A stretch of DNA of 64,000 nucleotides from G965213525 sp965213525 (GCA_965213525.1 OZ243889.1:124001-188000), one strand, 5' to 3'; shown: positions 1-9,087, counted from the stretch's first letter. Program-made: numbers and translations. Notes: generated by a model not told the origin, from the sequence alone.

Positions 1-267
1 TTCGCTGTCGCCGGGGTCGTCGAGGCCGTCGGTCAGAGGCTCGGGCTGGTCAGCTCCGTCGGTCTCGTCAGCCACGTCGGCGTCCGGTGGGTCTTCCGAC
101 GGTTCCGTGGGCGGGGAGGTGGACGCGTCGAGGGCCACCTCGTCGCCCGGATCGGTGTCGTCGATCACCAGGCTGAGACCGCCCACGGTGAGGCCGCCGA
201 GGGCCACGACGGCTCCGGCGACCATCGACAGGCGGACCAGCGGCGGTCGTCGTCGGTGCTCGGGCAC
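1..267 (-). CDS. N-terminus of a membrane-anchored protein (cut by the window edge)
   Basis: The first 89 codons read without a stop from a GTG at 267 and run off the left edge. A basic stretch (PEHRRRPPLVRLS) is followed by one hydrophobic segment of about 20 residues (residues 15-34, VAGAVVALGGLTVGG), then an acidic, Pro/Thr-rich linker, so the rest is probably outside the membrane. The start is supported by a TAGCTT box 8 nt upstream, the leaderless spacing seen across this window. It is divergent from the anchored protein at 351, which has the same architecture. No family was recognised because the functional domain lies outside the window. Confidence 0.6.
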   Translation of the reverse strand, partial: MPEHRRRPPLVRLSMVAGAVVALGGLTVGGLSLVIDDTDPGDEVALDASTSPPTEPSEDPPDADVADETDGADQPEPLTDGLDDPGDSE

Positions 268-275
268 GGCGTGTG

Positions 276-281
276 AAGCTA
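276..281 (-). promoter_or_regulatory. -10 box of the leaderless gene at 267
   Basis: TAGCTT on the minus strand, 8 nt before the GTG at 267. The TANNNT plus 6-8 nt pattern recurs at many starts in this window. Confidence 0.5.
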
Positions 282-350
282 CCCGCGGCCACCGCGGCGT
301 CCTGGGCATGCACCCCGGCGGTAGTCTCGGCTGCCGCCGGGAGGGAACGG

Positions 351-2270
351 GTGGCGCGTCGACGCAAGGCCGAGTACGAGTACCGGCCGCAGTACGTCCA
401 CAACGAGCTTGGTCGCAACCTGGCGTTCCTCGCCCTGGCGGCCGGCATCCTCGCTGCGTCGGCGTGGTTGTTCCCCCGGGTGATCTCGGGCGAGGACGAT
501 CCAGCCACCGCGCCCGAGACGACCGAGGCCCCCGAGGTCGACGACGAGCCCGACGGCACCGATGGCACCGGGCGCTTCGAGCCGACGACGCTGTCCGCCG
601 ATCATCGTTGGGTGGGCTCGCGTGACGAGATCGACCCCGCCCCGCCCTACGACGTCGAGCATCGCGTCGTGCTCGGGGTCGAGGGTCCCGACGGCGAGAT
701 CGTCCCCGCGGTGGTCATCGCGGTGAGCACCCCGGGCTCGCCCCCTCCCATCGAGTTCGACCCGGCCCAGGTGCCCTATGACGTCGTCCCCCGGGGCGAT
801 GCGGCCTACCTGGTGAGCGCAGCCGAAGGCCTCGACGTCGAGCACGTCCTCGTGCGACGGGAGGACGGCCGCGAGCTGTGGGTCACAGCCCGGGGGCTGC
901 CGACCGACACGCTGCTCGATCTCGTCGCAAGCGTGACGGTGCTCGATCCCGCCGCCCCGCCCCCGCCCCCACCTGAGGTCGTCGAGGGTGCCCCCGGAGG
1001 TGATCCGCCCGTCGATGACCCCCTTGCCGAGCAGGGCCCTCAGGACCCTGCCGCCAACCCCGTCGCGGTCGACCCCGCCGCCGATCCGGGCCCCGACGAG
1101 GCCACCGCCGACCCAGCCGTCGACGATCCGGCCGCCGTCGAGGGTCCTGTCGGCGAGCCGGCTGGGAGCGCAGAGGACGGATCGGTCGAAGGTGCAGCCA
1201 CCGATCCGGCGGTCACCGACTCCGACGTCACCGCAGAGGGCGCCGACGGTGAGGGCGCCGACGGTGAGGGCGCCGACGGTGAGGGCGCCGAGGGTGAGGG
1301 CGCCGAGGGTGAGGGCGCCGAGGTGCCAGCCGAGCCGCTCGTGGTCACCGTCGGTGCGCCCGGAGCGCTGGAGGTGCTGTCCGAGGGGCCCGTCACCGAG
1401 GCAGAGCGCCAGAGCGTCATCGACAACTTCGCCGTGCCCGGACAGGCCGAAGGAGCGCTGACGGTCACCCACATCAGCGGCGCTCGTGACCTCGACCCGG
1501 TGGCCCTGGCCGCTCTCGGAGGCGGGGCGCGGCTGGTCGAGGTCCGGGGCACGACAGGGGTGTTCGACGGTGATCTGATCTGGCGTGAGCGAGACGACCT
1601 GGTGATCGAGCTCGCCGGGCAGGGGTACTCCGAGCTCGAGCTGCTCGAGGCCGCCGACGGCCTCTTCGAGCTGAGCCCTGAGGGCCTGAACCGCCGGCGC
1701 CCACCCGCCGAGGAGGTCGAGCTGGTCGGACCGACCGCAGCGCCCGACGCCGAGTTCGACGTCGAAGCTGCCGGTCGGCCGGTCGAGCTCGTCGACGGCG
1801 TGACCAGCGACCCGCCGTTCATCGCCGGCCAGGTCGTCGGTCCCGTCGTGGAGGTCGGGCGCATCGACGGCACCCAGATCGATGTCTTCACCTGGCAGCG
1901 GGGCGATGGCGCCTACCGCGAGTGCGTGGGCGTGGTCGGTCCGGGGGTCGAACAGGTCCGCTGCCTGGCCGAGGAGGACCGGGTGGACGGGCCCACCCGC
2001 GTCGGCGTCGTCGACGTCGAGGAGGGCCTGCTCGCCGGGGGCCGGGTCCAGCTGTACCGGGTGCCCGGCGCCACCTCGATCGCCACCGCGGAGATCGCCG
2101 GTGAGACGGTGCGCCAGCGTCCCCGCCAGGCGGTGGCCGCCTTCGCCGCTCCTGATCGGGCGCCTGTGACGGTGCGAGCGCTCGACGTGGCAGGTGGGGA
2201 GATCGTCGCTCCTGCGCCGGTGCCACCCGACGACGGCGACGGCGACGGCGACGGCGAGGCCGAGGGTTGA
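351..2270 (+). CDS. Single-pass membrane protein with a long acidic repeat linker
   Basis: A protein of 639 residues, family not recognised. A basic, Tyr-rich cytoplasmic head (RRRKAEYEYRPQYVHNELGR) precedes one membrane helix (about residues 24-43). A probable extracellular beta-rich domain follows, then an acidic, Pro/Ala/Asp-rich linker (about residues 200-330) that includes a GADGEG/GAEGEG repeat, and a second beta-rich domain to an Asp/Gly tail. GTG 351 is chosen because GGGAGGGA (339-346) is a good ribosome-binding site; an in-frame ATG at 273 lacks one and would precede the membrane topology signal. A TAGTCT box at 322-327 is a candidate promoter. The linker suggests a cell-wall-spanning protein. 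Confidence 0.7.
   Translation: MARRRKAEYEYRPQYVHNELGRNLAFLALAAGILAASAWLFPRVISGEDDPATAPETTEAPEVDDEPDGTDGTGRFEPTTLSADHRWVGSRDEIDPAPPYDVEHRVVLGVEGPDGEIVPAVVIAVSTPGSPPPIEFDPAQVPYDVVPRGDAAYLVSAAEGLDVEHVLVRREDGRELWVTARGLPTDTLLDLVASVTVLDPAAPPPPPPEVVEGAPGGDPPVDDPLAEQGPQDPAANPVAVDPAADPGPDEATADPAVDDPAAVEGPVGEPAGSAEDGSVEGAATDPAVTDSDVTAEGADGEGADGEGADGEGAEGEGAEGEGAEVPAEPLVVTVGAPGALEVLSEGPVTEAERQSVIDNFAVPGQAEGALTVTHISGARDLDPVALAALGGGARLVEVRGTTGVFDGDLIWRERDDLVIELAGQGYSELELLEAADGLFELSPEGLNRRRPPAEEVELVGPTAAPDAEFDVEAAGRPVELVDGVTSDPPFIAGQVVGPVVEVGRIDGTQIDVFTWQRGDGAYRECVGVVGPGVEQVRCLAEEDRVDGPTRVGVVDVEEGLLAGGRVQLYRVPGATSIATAEIAGETVRQRPRQAVAAFAAPDRAPVTVRALDVAGGEIVAPAPVPPDDGDGDGDGEAEG
1236..1322 (+). repeat. 15-nt in-frame tandem repeat (GADGEG/GAEGEG)
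   Basis: The 15-nt unit gagggcgccgacggt, with a variant agggt ending, is repeated almost six times inside the preceding gene. It encodes a five-residue acidic motif. A whole-unit change would keep the reading frame, so the linker length could vary between strains. Confidence 0.85.
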
Positions 2271-2408
2271 TCTCGTGCCGGGGGGCACGACCGAGTGCGG
2301 ACCCACCGGCCACGCGACTCCATCGAGGCGCCGCCGCCAGCCCGTCAACCGCAAGCTCGTCGGCGCCGCTCGATACGCTGAGCCCGCACGACGACGACGG
2401 AGCGACCC

Positions 2409-2783
2409 GTGAGCGAACGCCGCAGCCTCGACGAGCTCAAGACCGAGCCGGTGGACGACGCCGAGCTGGCGCAGCGGCTACGTGACCTCGAGCGCTTGAT
2501 CGATCTGATGCGTCCGGCCGTGCAGGCCGACGGCGGCGATCTGGTCCTGATCTCTGCCGACGCCCGGACGGGCCGGGTCGAGGTGCAGCTCCAGGGGTCG
2601 TGCTCGTCCTGCGCCATCTCGGCGTCGACCCTCGAAGACGGTGTCCAGCGCCTGTTGACCCAGCGGCTGGACTGGGTGACCGAGGTGGTGGGCGGCGTCG
2701 AGGAGGCCGACGACATCGGCGCGTCGGCCGCTCTGGGCCGCGGCGGCTGGCTGCCGGCGTCAGCAGCACCCGGGCGGTTCTGA
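2409..2783 (+). CDS. NifU/Nfu C-terminal-domain iron-sulfur scaffold protein
   Basis: A 124-residue protein made almost entirely of the NifU C-terminal (Nfu) domain, which holds a transient iron-sulfur cluster for delivery to apoproteins. Visible signatures: RPAVQADGGDLVLIS, then the cluster-binding CSSC in QGSCSSCAISASTLEDGV. The first 30 residues are a charged helix and the last 30 a Gly/Ala tail. GTG 2409 has GGAG at about 2399 as ribosome-binding site, and TACGCT at 2374-2379 is a candidate promoter. The usual partner Nfu N-domain is not fused; a likely free version is at 22542-23000. Confidence 0.9.
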   Translation: MSERRSLDELKTEPVDDAELAQRLRDLERLIDLMRPAVQADGGDLVLISADARTGRVEVQLQGSCSSCAISASTLEDGVQRLLTQRLDWVTEVVGGVEEADDIGASAALGRGGWLPASAAPGRF

Positions 2784-2842
2784 CCCGGCTTCGCCCACGA
2801 CGCCGCCGCGCACCCGGCGGATGTGGGCGGCGCGCTGGCCCG

Positions 2843-4006
2843 TCAGCCCAGCAGCACCGCACCGTCGTCGGCGTCGAAGAAGTGGATCTTGGACGTGTCG
2901 ATGACCGCCTCGAAGGCGTCGCCCTCACGGACCGCGGTGCGCGGGTCGAACCGCGCCACCGCCATGTGGTCGTCACCCGCCTCGGCAGCGAGGTCCTTGT
3001 CGACGACCACCTTGGGGGCGTCGGTGGCGAAGTGCACCAGCACCTCTGAGCCGAGTGACTCGACGAGGGCGGCCTCGGCCCGCAACGTGCGGCGAGGGTC
3101 AGGGGCGTCGGCCAAGGCCGCGTCGACGAGGTGCTCGGGGCGGATGCCGACGACCACGTCGCGACCGACCCGGGTGCGCAACACGGGGCGCCGGGCCACG
3201 CACTCGTCGCCGAGCTCGATCTCCTGAGCGCCGAGGCGCATGGCGAGGGTGCCACCGAGGTCGACGAGCCCGACGCGCAGCAGGTTCATCGAGGGCGAGC
3301 CGATGAAGCCGGCGACGAACAGGTTGCCCGGCGAGTCGTAGAGCCGCTGGGGGCTGTCGACCTGTTGGAGGTCACCGGCGTTCAACACCGCCACCCGGTC
3401 TCCCATCGTCATGGCCTCGACCTGGTCGTGCGTGACGTACACGGTGGTGACGCCGAGGTCGCGCTGGATGCGGGAGATCTCCGCCCGCATCTGCACCCTC
3501 AACTTCGCATCGAGGTTGGACAGCGGTTCGTCCATGAGGAATGCCTGGGGGTTGCGGACGATCGCCCGGCCCATGGCGACTCGCTGACGCTGGCCGCCCG
3601 AGAGCTGGCTGGGCTTGCGATCCAACAGGGGCGCCAGCTCCAGGACGCTGGCCGCCTCGTCGACACGGCGCTGGATCTGGTCCTTGGGCGTCTTGGTGAG
3701 CTTGAGGGAGAAGCCGATGTTGTCCCTGACCGACATGTGTGGGTACAGGGCGTAGTTCTGGAACACCATGGCGATGTCGCGGTCCTTCGGGGCCATGTCG
3801 TTGACGACCCGGTCACCGATCCGCAGGGTGCCGCCGCTGATGTCCTCCAGCCCGGCCACCATGCGCAGGGCGGTGGACTTCCCGCACCCTGAGGGGCCGA
3901 CGAGCACGAGGAACTCGCCGTCGGCGATCGTGAGGGACAGGTCCTCGATCGCCACGAACCCGTTCGGGTACCGCTTCTCGAGGTGCTCGAGCACGACCTC
4001 GGCCAT
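2843..4006 (-). CDS. ABC transporter ATP-binding protein, MalK/UgpC type
   Basis: The cytoplasmic ATPase of a CUT1-type (sugar or polyol) importer, 387 residues, full family length. Walker A GPSGCGKST (about residues 38-46), Q-loop QNYALYPH, signature LSGGQRQRV and Walker B FLMDEPLSNLDAKLR are all intact, followed by a C-terminal regulatory OB/TOBE domain as in MalK/UgpC. No permease or binding-protein gene is adjacent, so it may be a shared ATPase serving several importers, as MsiK does in streptomycetes; that is inference. ATG 4006 is preceded by GGGGGA. It is convergent with the Nfu gene. Confidence 0.92.
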   Translation of the reverse strand: MAEVVLEHLEKRYPNGFVAIEDLSLTIADGEFLVLVGPSGCGKSTALRMVAGLEDISGGTLRIGDRVVNDMAPKDRDIAMVFQNYALYPHMSVRDNIGFSLKLTKTPKDQIQRRVDEAASVLELAPLLDRKPSQLSGGQRQRVAMGRAIVRNPQAFLMDEPLSNLDAKLRVQMRAEISRIQRDLGVTTVYVTHDQVEAMTMGDRVAVLNAGDLQQVDSPQRLYDSPGNLFVAGFIGSPSMNLLRVGLVDLGGTLAMRLGAQEIELGDECVARRPVLRTRVGRDVVVGIRPEHLVDAALADAPDPRRTLRAEAALVESLGSEVLVHFATDAPKVVVDKDLAAEAGDDHMAVARFDPRTAVREGDAFEAVIDTSKIHFFDADDGAVLLG

Positions 4007-4131
4007 CAGATCCCCCTGTCGTCGACGTGCCGGCGGGCCCCCCCCGGTCGGGCGGCGACCCTAGTTCTCGACGCCCGACCGAGCCATCGACAGACACGCA
4101 GCGATCCCGTCGAACGGGGTCCGGTGGGGGA

Positions 4132-5466
4132 TCAGGACGCAGGTGGGCGGGCACAGCTCGGCCCGCCGGTGTCAGACCGCACGACGGGGGCTGCCGGTGC
4201 TGGCGGGGCCGGGCCGGCGTGCCCCTCAGCTGCCAGCCGCCCGAGGTGCACGACGACCAAGGCCACGTCACCGACGCACCGCACGGCGAGGCCGACGGTG
4301 GTGGCGGCGGGGTCCAACATCGCCGCCCGGTGGGCCGCCGAACCCATGAGGGCGACGTGCAGCGATCCGCTGTCGGCTTCGGTGCCCCCGCCCCAGGCGA
4401 GGTTCTCGGCGAGACGCCCGAACTCGCCGCCCAGCCCGCCGAGGGTGGCCGACAGGTCCGAGTGGGTGAGGCGGGGGGACAGGCCCTCCACCCACCGCCC
4501 CGCCGTGGCCGACAGGGCGGGGTGTGACCTCAAGGGGGCGATGCCCCGGTGCCGGCGCTCGTCGTTGAGCCGGGCCGCGAGGTCGATCAGGAGCTGAGAC
4601 GTCTGCAGGGCGGGGGTCGCGGCGGGCCGGCGCACCACCGACCCGTCAGACAGCGCCAGCAGGTACCCGGTCCCCGATGGGTGGGCCTCCCCGTCGACGA
4701 CGACGGCGGAGCTCCCGACTAGAGATCCACCGAACTCGACGCTGCCGAAGGCGAAGACGCCCCCGTCGGCTGCGAACAGGACGTAGCCCCCGTCATCGGG
4801 CGCTGCGCTCATGCCCGTGATCGGCGCGTTGAGCGGCACGCCGCCCATCGAACCGTGGAAGGGGGCGTCGCCGAAGGCGAAGATGCCCCCGTCGGCGGCC
4901 ACCAACCAGTAGCCGTCACCGCTGGAGGTCACCGCCATGTCGATGACGGGCAGGTTCAGGGTCACGCCCCGCATCGACCCGTGGTGTCGGGCATCACCCA
5001 CGGCCACGACGTCGCCGCTGGCGTCGATGACCCAGTAGCCCGAGTCTCCTCTCACCGGTCGCAGGGCCACCACCTCCGCGCCGAGGGCCCGGGTGCCGGC
5101 ACCGGGGCCGGGGAGGCGGGGGGCATCACCGAAGGCGTGGATGGTGCCGTCGGTCTCGACCAACCAGTAGCCGTCGCCATCGGTGGCCGCCACGCCGGCG
5201 ACCGACGCCTGGCCGGCAGCAAGATCACCGTGGTGTCGGGCCGAGCCGTGCACGTGGACGGTGCCGTCGGCGAACGCCACCACGTGGCCCCGGCCATCAG
5301 CGACGGGGCTCACCGAGACGGCGTCGGCGCCTTCGCGGGCCTGAGCGGGCCCGGCGGTGACCGCTGGACCGATGGCCACGGCTGCGACCAGGGCGGCGGC
5401 TCGTGCGGCGCATCGCCACCGCCTCGCCAGGCAGACGGGTCCTGTCATCGCTGCCTCAGCACCCAT
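4132..5466 (-). CDS. Secreted propeller-repeat protein with C-terminal CAP/SCP domain
   Basis: A secreted protein of about 444 residues. The Sec signal peptide (RRWRCAARAAALVAAVAIG...GPAQA) is followed by about six repeats of the GYWLVAADGGIFAFGDA type, common in Acidimicrobiia extracellular proteins and probably propeller-forming. The C-terminal 130 residues form a CAP (cysteine-rich secretory/PR-1) domain with LNDERRHRG, LAENLAWG and HRAAMLDP. CAP domains act outside the cell, but their bacterial role is mostly undefined. ATG 5466 is favoured (GGGGA 6-7 nt upstream); ATG 5448 is an alternative. TACCGT at 5503-5508 may be its promoter. Confidence 0.88.
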   Translation of the reverse strand: MGAEAAMTGPVCLARRWRCAARAAALVAAVAIGPAVTAGPAQAREGADAVSVSPVADGRGHVVAFADGTVHVHGSARHHGDLAAGQASVAGVAATDGDGYWLVETDGTIHAFGDAPRLPGPGAGTRALGAEVVALRPVRGDSGYWVIDASGDVVAVGDARHHGSMRGVTLNLPVIDMAVTSSGDGYWLVAADGGIFAFGDAPFHGSMGGVPLNAPITGMSAAPDDGGYVLFAADGGVFAFGSVEFGGSLVGSSAVVVDGEAHPSGTGYLLALSDGSVVRRPAATPALQTSQLLIDLAARLNDERRHRGIAPLRSHPALSATAGRWVEGLSPRLTHSDLSATLGGLGGEFGRLAENLAWGGGTEADSGSLHVALMGSAAHRAAMLDPAATTVGLAVRCVGDVALVVVHLGRLAAEGHAGPAPPAPAAPVVRSDTGGPSCARPPAS

Positions 5467-5640
5467 CGACTGTCCCCGATCTTGCGATGTGACGGTTGGG
5501 TGACGGTAACGGCACTCTCGACGTCGTGTCGAGGTCGAGATCATGCGGGGGTCTTGACCGCGGCCGGCCTCGACCCAGCGGTCGCGCCTGTGTCCGCGCA
5601 TGCGGAGCCTCGGGCCCTCGGGCCGGCGCAGCTCCGGGGG

Positions 5641-5646
5641 TACGAT
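5641..5646 (+). promoter_or_regulatory. -10 box of leaderless pafB
   Basis: TACGAT, 7 nt before GTG 5654; no ribosome-binding site at usable spacing, so a leaderless transcript is likely. Confidence 0.6.
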
Positions 5647-5653
5647 CGAACTG

Positions 5654-6571
5654 GTGGCGGATCCGATCGAGCGTCGCGTCGAGCTGCTGATGCTGCTGCG
5701 CCGGTCGCCGCCGCTCACCCGGGCCGAGATCGTCCGCACCCTGGGCTCCTATGGCCCTGACCCCGACGCCGGTCGCGCCACCTTCGAGCGTGACAAGCGG
5801 GCGCTGCGCGGTCTCGGCGTCCCGATCCGCACCGAGATCTCCGAGGGCGACGAGGGGGCGACCCGCTACACGATCGACCCCTCGGAGTACGACCTCGAGC
5901 CGCTCGACCTCACCCCCGACGAGCGCCTGGCGCTGTCCATGGCCACGGCGCTGGTGGACCTCGACCGCCGTTGGGACGACGACGCCGTCCGCAAGCTCGG
6001 CGGCACCCTTCCGGTGACCGCCGCAGCCCAGGCCGCCCTGTCGACCCCAGACGAGCTCCCCGTGCTGCACGACGCCGTCCGCCGGCGTCGAGAGGTGCGC
6101 TGCACCTACGGCGACCGTCCCCGGACGTTGGCCCCACGCGCCCTCGCGTTCCGCCACGGCCACTGGTACCTCGTCGCCGACGACGCGAAGACCCGCAAGA
6201 CCTTCCGTGTCGATCGCATCGTCGGCCGCGTCGAGGCCGGCCCGCCGGGGAGCTCGGCTGAAGGGGACCCCGGTCCCGTCGGACTGGATGACCTGCTGAC
6301 CACCGACCCGTTGTCGATCCCTGCTGATGACGAGGTGCTCGCCCACGTGCGCGTCGATGGCGCCCACGCTCGCCTGGCCGCTCGGTTGCCGGGGGCGAGG
6401 GTGGTGGCAGAGGACGGCGACGGCGTCGAGGTGCAGCTTCGGGTGCGCAACCGCGAGGCGGTTCGGTCCTGGGTGCTCGGCCTGCGCGAGCATGCCGAGA
6501 TCACCGCCCCCGCCGCGCTGCGGGACGACATCGTCGACTGGCTGGGCGACATGGCCCGGGGGCGGCCGTGA
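5654..6571 (+). CDS. pafB: WYL-domain transcriptional regulator, PafB-like
   Basis: About 305 residues. An N-terminal winged helix-turn-helix (ADPIERRVELLMLLRRSPPLTRAEIVRTL) is followed by a WYL domain (FRHGHWYLVADDAKTRKTFRVDRI) and a C-terminal WCX-type extension. In mycobacteria PafB and PafC form the LexA-independent DNA-damage activator. Here the pair is an operon overlapping by 4 nt (GTGA). It lies next to an exonuclease gene and not in a visible proteasome locus. The start is set by the leaderless spacing from TACGAT; an upstream in-frame ATG at 5600 has no support. Confidence 0.88.
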   Translation: MADPIERRVELLMLLRRSPPLTRAEIVRTLGSYGPDPDAGRATFERDKRALRGLGVPIRTEISEGDEGATRYTIDPSEYDLEPLDLTPDERLALSMATALVDLDRRWDDDAVRKLGGTLPVTAAAQAALSTPDELPVLHDAVRRRREVRCTYGDRPRTLAPRALAFRHGHWYLVADDAKTRKTFRVDRIVGRVEAGPPGSSAEGDPGPVGLDDLLTTDPLSIPADDEVLAHVRVDGAHARLAARLPGARVVAEDGDGVEVQLRVRNREAVRSWVLGLREHAEITAPAALRDDIVDWLGDMARGRP

Positions 6572-7503
6572 CCCGCACCGATGACCGTCTGGCGATGGTG
6601 CTCGCCGTCGTGCCGTGGCTCGCCGAGAGGGGCGGGGCGACCGTCGAGGAGATCTCCGCCCACTTCGACCTGCCGGCCGACGAGGTGATGTCGGTGCTGT
6701 CGGTGGTGCAGTGCTGTGAGATCCCTCCCTACGGTGGCGACACGTTGGGCATCGCGGTGTTCGACGACGGCACGGTCGTGGTCGAACCGTCGGTCGCCCT
6801 CGACCGTCCGCTGCGCTTCACCGCCGATGAGGCGTTCGGCCTGCTGGCTGCCGGACGAGCAGCGCTGGCGGTGCCCGGCGCCGACCCGACCGGCCCGCTC
6901 GCCCGTGCCCTCGACGTGCTCGAGCAGCACCTGGGCGGCGGCGTGGCCGTCGAGCTCGACGCCCCCGAGCACCTCAGCGACATCCGCACCGCCCTCGCCG
7001 CCCGCCACCCCCTCGAGATCACCTACCACGTGGCGTCCAGGGACGAGGTGACCGTTCGTCAGGTCGACCCTGGCCGGGTGGCCGCCGTGGACGGGCGTTG
7101 GTACCTCGAGGGGTGGTGCCACCGGGCCGACGGTCGACGACGCTTCCGCATCGATCGCGTCGAGTCGATGCACTCGATGGACGAGGTGCTCGACGACGCC
7201 GCCATCCGCCGTGCCACCGGCGACGGCCCCCTCGTTCCGGGCGCCGACCCGGATGCACCTCGGATGCGGTTGCGCCTACCGGCATCACGACGACGAGCGC
7301 TGGAGGAACTGCGGGTCGACGAGCTCATCGAGAACGACGACGGCACCATCGAGGCCGTCGTGGCGGTGCTCGGTCAGGTGGTCGTCGATCGGGCGCTGCT
7401 GCGCATCGGCCCGGGCGTCGAGGTGCTCGAGCCGGCGCACCTCTCGAGCCGCCCGGCTGAGGTGGCCGCCGCGGTGCTCACCCGCTACGGCGTCACCCCC
7501 TGA
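6568..7503 (+). CDS. pafC: WYL-domain transcriptional regulator, PafC-like
   Basis: A 311-residue partner of the preceding regulator. It has a helix-turn-helix (MVLAVVPWLAERGGATVEEISAHFDLPADEV), a WYL domain centred on VDGRWYLEGWCHRADGRRRF (about residues 175-194) and a C-terminal WCX-like domain. GTG 6568 overlaps the upstream stop by 4 nt, so translation is coupled and the two products probably form a heterodimer as in other actinobacteria. Known role of the family: activating repair genes such as recA after DNA damage. Its 3' end overlaps the convergent exonuclease gene by 11 nt. Confidence 0.88.
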   Translation: MTRTDDRLAMVLAVVPWLAERGGATVEEISAHFDLPADEVMSVLSVVQCCEIPPYGGDTLGIAVFDDGTVVVEPSVALDRPLRFTADEAFGLLAAGRAALAVPGADPTGPLARALDVLEQHLGGGVAVELDAPEHLSDIRTALAARHPLEITYHVASRDEVTVRQVDPGRVAAVDGRWYLEGWCHRADGRRRFRIDRVESMHSMDEVLDDAAIRRATGDGPLVPGADPDAPRMRLRLPASRRRALEELRVDELIENDDGTIEAVVAVLGQVVVDRALLRIGPGVEVLEPAHLSSRPAEVAAAVLTRYGVTP

Positions 7504-8146
7504 TCGACGCGACCCCCGCCGGCGCCGGGCCCGGCGGGTGTGGCGGATCGATGAACTGCCAGGCGGTGCACCACCGCCGTGATGCCAGCTCACAGGCGAG
7601 GCGGGCGTCGCTGGCGACGTAGCGCCGGACGGCTTCGGTGGGCAGGTCGTGCAGCCGTGAGACGTCGACCTCGACCGGCGCCAGCCCGCAGAGCCTCGCC
7701 ACCGACTTCAGCGAGCAGCTGAGATCGAACGCCCGGTGCCAGTCGTTGCGCCACACCCGGTAGGCGTCGAGGTGTCGGTGGGCCCCCCACGTCGCCCGGT
7801 AGGCCCCGGGGTGGCCGGGCAGGGCGCTGCGCACCCTAAGGGAGGGGTCGTGACGCAGGCGCAGGCCGAGGTCGAGACCGTGGTGCCAAGCTCGGGTGGC
7901 GAGGAACGGCAGATCGAACGCCGCACCGTTCCAGGTGACGACGATGCCGGGGTCAAGGGCGCTCAGCAGCTCGGCGGTGGCCTCGAGGACGGCCCGCTCG
8001 TCGGCGTCGCAGACGGCTTCGACCACGGCATCGGAGCAGGCGACCCCGACGGCCCGCACGGCCGACACGCCCGGGTCGAGGCCGTCGACGCTCGTGTCGG
8101 TCTCGATGTCGAGTCCGATGAGCAGCGGGGCGGTGGGCGGCGGCAT
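7493..8146 (-). CDS. DEDDy-type 3'-5' exonuclease (DNA polymerase B exonuclease-like)
   Basis: About 217 residues of a DnaQ/PolB-type 3'-5' exonuclease fold, standing alone without a polymerase domain. The three metal-binding motifs are visible: Exo I LIGLDIETD, Exo II VVTWNGAAFDLPFL and Exo III YVASD, the last giving the DEDDy subtype. It probably trims 3' ends in repair. ATG 8146 is chosen because TAGGTC lies exactly 7 nt upstream; a longer form from 8221 would add a low-complexity Pro/Arg segment. The C-terminus is convergent with and overlaps pafC. Confidence 0.85.
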   Translation of the reverse strand: MPPPTAPLLIGLDIETDTSVDGLDPGVSAVRAVGVACSDAVVEAVCDADERAVLEATAELLSALDPGIVVTWNGAAFDLPFLATRAWHHGLDLGLRLRHDPSLRVRSALPGHPGAYRATWGAHRHLDAYRVWRNDWHRAFDLSCSLKSVARLCGLAPVEVDVSRLHDLPTEAVRRYVASDARLACELASRRWCTAWQFIDPPHPPGPAPAGVASIRG

Positions 8147-8153
8147 CGTCGAT

Positions 8154-8159
8154 GACCTA
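8154..8159 (-). promoter_or_regulatory. -10 box of the leaderless exonuclease gene
   Basis: TAGGTC, 7 nt before ATG 8146; the last position deviates from TANNNT. Confidence 0.4.
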
Positions 8160-8364
8160 CGGGCGGGGTGGTGCACGGGGCCGACACGGGATGGGGCCGG
8201 TGGCGGGTCCGTCGGCGGCACCGGTGGTCGCCGTGGCGTCGGGGGCTACGGTCGCCGGGGTGCGCGGCGGCCGGTTCTGCGGGCTCGGGGCCTCGGGTGG
8301 TCCCGACGGTCCCCCGAGCGGATGGTCGACCGGGGAGGGAAACCGCTCGGCAGCTCCGTCGGTG

Positions 8365-9045
8365 ATGTCTGAGACGTTGGGCGCGCTCATCGAGCGAACG
8401 GCCTCTGCGGCCACCACGGCGGCGACGATCCGGGGTGGGTCTCGCCGGGGTCGGCGCTTCGCCGAGCTCGGACCGGGGGCAGCGGTGTGCTTCCCGTGGG
8501 CGACCCTGGACAACCCCGAGCGCATCGCCATCGGCGCCGGCACCCTGGTCGCGCCCCGCTGCGCGCTGGCGGTGGGGATGAGCCGGGGGCAGGAGATGTT
8601 GAGCCCGGTGGTGTTGAGGATCGGTCGACGCTGCGTCATCGGCCGTGGCAGCTCCTTGGTGGCCCACCTCGGGATCTGCATCGGCGACGACGTGATGATG
8701 GGGCCCGACGTGTTCGTCACCGACCAGAACCACGACCACGTCGACATCGATCGCCCGATCGGCGCCCAGGTGCGCGCCGAGCGGCCGGTCGAGGTGGGGG
8801 CGGGCAGCTGGATCGGGGCCGGGGCCGCACTGTTGCCGGGGGCTCGGTTGGGCCGTCACGTCACGGTGGCCGCCGGGGCGGTGGTGACCGGCGACGTCCC
8901 GGCGCGGTGCGTGGTCGCCGGCGTGCCGGCTCGCATCATCCGCCATCACGACGGCTGTGGATGGTCCGCCGGTCCCCCACCGGGCTCAGGTGACAACGCT
9001 GGATCGGCGACAGGTGGCCTGGCCGGTCCGTCGGCGGGTGGGTGA
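8365..9045 (+). CDS. Left-handed beta-helix (hexapeptide-repeat) acyltransferase
   Basis: About 226 residues. Hexapeptide-repeat runs (IAIGAGTLVAPRCAL, CVIGRGSSLVAHLGICIGDDVMMGPDVFVTDQNHDH) and the closing motif VAAGAVVTGDVPARCVVAGVPARIIR are typical of WbbJ/maltose-O-acetyltransferase-type enzymes that acylate sugars. The catalytic His is probably in DQNHDH. The N-terminal 40 residues and the C-terminal Gly-rich tail are not conserved. The start is uncertain: GTG 8362 or ATG 8365; GGGGAGGGAAA at 8332-8342 is rather far upstream. Substrate unknown; no polysaccharide cluster is adjacent. Confidence 0.8.
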   Translation: MSETLGALIERTASAATTAATIRGGSRRGRRFAELGPGAAVCFPWATLDNPERIAIGAGTLVAPRCALAVGMSRGQEMLSPVVLRIGRRCVIGRGSSLVAHLGICIGDDVMMGPDVFVTDQNHDHVDIDRPIGAQVRAERPVEVGAGSWIGAGAALLPGARLGRHVTVAAGAVVTGDVPARCVVAGVPARIIRHHDGCGWSAGPPPGSGDNAGSATGGLAGPSAGG

Positions 9046-9074
9046 GCGACTGCCCTCGTGGCGCCCGGGGTTCC

Positions 9075-9080
9075 TAGCCT
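9075..9080 (+). promoter_or_regulatory. -10 box of the leaderless oxygenase gene
   Basis: TAGCCT, exactly 7 nt before GTG 9088. Confidence 0.6.
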
Positions 9081-9087
9081 GGGCGAG

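Noticed and set aside
279..2354. 691-codon open frame antisense to the membrane protein
   Set aside because: Its composition (His/Arg/Gly-rich, no domains) is the mirror of the GC-rich plus-strand gene, which has a membrane helix, a ribosome-binding site and a repeat kept in frame.
2799..2833. Inverted repeat cgccgcc/ggcggcg between the convergent Nfu and ABC genes as a terminator
   Set aside because: Position fits, but there is no T run and such short GC stems are frequent in this DNA; left out as unsupported.
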